Assembly (NCBI GenBank): GCA_023426125.1
Contig: JAFABI010000053.1
Span: 97,803-161,802, forward strand
Reading direction: 5' to 3'
From: Bacillota bacterium
GTDB lineage: Bacteria > Bacillota > Clostridia > Acetivibrionales > DTU013
Length of the DNA stretch: 64,000 nucleotides
Position numbers and translations under genes: made by a program. Numbering within the stretch: position 1 is the stretch's first letter; every line of letters starts with the position of its first letter. Below the pieces are notes generated by a model. The model saw only the letters and a program-made list of their open reading frames with translations. It did no database searches and was not told the DNA's origin. Positions 62,440 to 64,000 of the stretch are shown piece after piece.

Positions 62440-63429
62440 TCAACCTCCAAAAACGTGCAGAAAATAAAGGACAACCGGCAGAGTTACCATTGAAAACAGT
62501 GTGGTGATGATGACATTGTCCGCCGCGAAGTTGTGATCCGAGCCGTATTGGGCCGCAAGGGCAGGAATGATGGTAGCGCAGGGCATTGCCAATTCCAGCA
62601 CCACGATGACCCGTACAAAGGGGTCCAGTCCCCTGCCAAGGGTGAAAAGCAAAACAAACACGATACCAGGTATTACAAGCAGTTTAAAAAAAGTAAGAAT
62701 AAAGGACGGATACTTTTTCTTCAAGGCTTCCAGGCTTCCCAGACTGCTTTCGGACAGCGTCAGTCCGATAAACAGCATAATCAGCGCAAGCGTGGTATTA
62801 CCAAGCGGATTCAGCGTATTGAACAGAAGTTCGTAGATCGTTTTTACCACGGCGTTTTCATTTACATAATGCTGAAGGTTTATTGCTGCAAATAAGATTC
62901 CCAGGACAAAAGAGACCGTATTGGCATTGAAGAGATGCTTGAGGTTTTCCCTCCACCGGTTGCCTTTGTGCTTGTTCAGCAGATATACCCCCAGCGTCCA
63001 GACCAGCGTGTCATGTACGATTACGAAGAAAACCGCATAAACCAACCCCTTTTCACCAAAGATGGATTTAAAAAGGGGCAGCGCCAGATAGCCCACATTT
63101 CCGAACATCGAGTGCGTCTTGTAAATGTTGGCTGCAGTGTCTTTTAGCCTTAGCAGCCTGCTCATCGCGCTGCCGGCAGCATACGAAAACAAAATGAACA
63201 CCAGTGCGCATACGCCTATCCAGATACCGTCGGTAACGGTTTTCGGAGTAAAATCGTAGGAAGCCATCGTGCTGACAATCAGTGCCGGCGCCGTAATCCT
63301 GATCACTATCCTGGAGACATACATGCCGGACTTCTCCGGCAAATAGCCGGTTTTCCCGGCCAGCCAGCCTATAAAGGCAAGAATCGTCATTACTGCTATT
63401 TGATTGATTATGATTGCCATCTGCTGCAT
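62440..63429 (-). CDS. AEC-family transporter
   Basis: Protein of 329 aa with about ten helices in two halves, the auxin-efflux-carrier/malate-type family. N-terminal IAVMTILAFIGWLAGKTGYLPEKSGMYVSRIVIRITAPALIVSTM. It may carry an organic acid, in keeping with the LarA-like gene 5 bp downstream. Confidence 0.88.
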   Translation of the reverse strand: MQQMAIIINQIAVMTILAFIGWLAGKTGYLPEKSGMYVSRIVIRITAPALIVSTMASYDFTPKTVTDGIWIGVCALVFILFSYAAGSAMSRLLRLKDTAANIYKTHSMFGNVGYLALPLFKSIFGEKGLVYAVFFVIVHDTLVWTLGVYLLNKHKGNRWRENLKHLFNANTVSFVLGILFAAINLQHYVNENAVVKTIYELLFNTLNPLGNTTLALIMLFIGLTLSESSLGSLEALKKKYPSFILTFFKLLVIPGIVFVLLFTLGRGLDPFVRVIVVLELAMPCATIIPALAAQYGSDHNFAADNVIITTLFSMVTLPVVLYFLHVFGG

Positions 63430-64000
63430 TTTTCCTGTATCCTATTCCCACTCTGTTCAAAGTTTTTAGCCGTCAGTATTTTTAGTGGTTTTCAGCGTCA
63501 TTATTAGCACAATTACCACCTTTTTAAGCTATTATTTTGATTTAAAAGCGATTTGTGTACTTTTCGTGTACCTCAAAATCATGTGTATTTTTATTCTCAC
63601 GAGCCGCAAACATGTGCGCTTGACCCTACGCTGATATGAGTACATGGTTTTACCAAAAAATGATACCACACATCGCCTTTTATTTCAACCGTAGCAGTAG
63701 ATTGAAATTTAAATTGTAATAACTATTTCATATGGTAAAATGAGTATAAAGATAAACGGAAATTAAAGTTCCGATTATTTATATAATATTTTATTGAATT
63801 CGCTGTTTATGGTAAAGACATAGAATACAGTACAGGTTATAGTATCCTTTAAGTTATTCATAATATCCTTACTCAGGGCAAAATCATGAAGCAAAATAAT
63901 GGAAATTAGTTAGCCATGCTTTGGATAAAAGGTGAAAAGATTGCTGTGCAATTTTTTTTCTTTTTGAGTTAGGGTCATGGGCGGACATGACTACAGATTA
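63430..64000. other. AT-rich region without a recognised gene
   Basis: A plus-strand promoter candidate is present: TTGTAA (63714-63719), 16-bp spacer, extended -10 TGG-TAAAAT (63736-63741). A short CGGAA/TTCCG stem follows near 63760. No reading frame of note starts before the window ends; a gene may begin just beyond it. Confidence 0.45.

Noticed and set aside
63916..63972. Short peptide frame near the right edge
   Set aside because: 18 codons, low complexity (poly-Phe) and no ribosome site.

Overview
The window is chromosomal DNA of an anaerobic, endospore-type Firmicute of the class Clostridia; I cannot name the genus. The evidence is a nickel CO-dehydrogenase (CooS) with its CooF ferredoxin, a methanol:corrinoid methyltransferase (MtaB), strong AAGGAGG-type ribosome sites, Gram-positive style MacAB-like ABC exporters, a LysM L,D-transpeptidase and a clostridial purine operon. 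Base composition is roughly half GC in genes, with AT-rich promoters. I see no rRNA, tRNA, phage, transposase or CRISPR array.

Bases 1-3.7k hold cooS (5' end outside the window), cooF and an FAD/NAD oxidoreductase. This CooS keeps the B and D cluster cysteines but lacks the canonical Cys-Cys of the C-cluster loop. Bases 3.7-11.7k hold an unusual locus: two sugar-importer-type permeases, a solute-binding protein that has lost its N-terminus, a long coiled-coil membrane fusion protein and a MacB-like membrane protein split by an in-frame TGA, next to a divergent two-component system. The operon looks as if it is decaying. Bases 12.0-16.2k encode an FtsX permease, its ATPase and a lipoprotein adaptor.

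Bases 16.5-20.7k carry mtaB followed by a COG0523/CobW GTPase, divergent from an alpha-oxoamine synthase gene with a structured leader. An AraC regulator, a four-copy 85-86 bp tandem repeat, a UroD/MtaA-like protein, a divergent ThyA-family protein, FabI, a VWA/MoxR pair, a Phd-Uma2 protein and an acetyl-xylan-esterase-like hydrolase follow up to 30.1k. Bases 30.4-38.5k contain two complete MacAB-like systems placed head to head.

Bases 38.9-49.4k are housekeeping and amino-acid genes: CCA-adding enzyme, MFS and RarD transporters, serA behind a glycine riboswitch, lysA, a TrmB-type regulator with a clear promoter and operator, a second UroD-family protein and a YibQ-like deacetylase. Bases 49.6-59.1k contain the L,D-transpeptidase, yqeK-nadD and the purine operon purE-F-M-N-H-D, which lacks purC. 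An NCS2 purine permease with a 240-nt structured leader, a LarA-like protein and an AEC transporter complete the window; the last 570 bases have no recognised gene. Several families of short palindromic repeats, one with a core reading GTAGGGGCGCGCATTGCGCG, lie between genes throughout.
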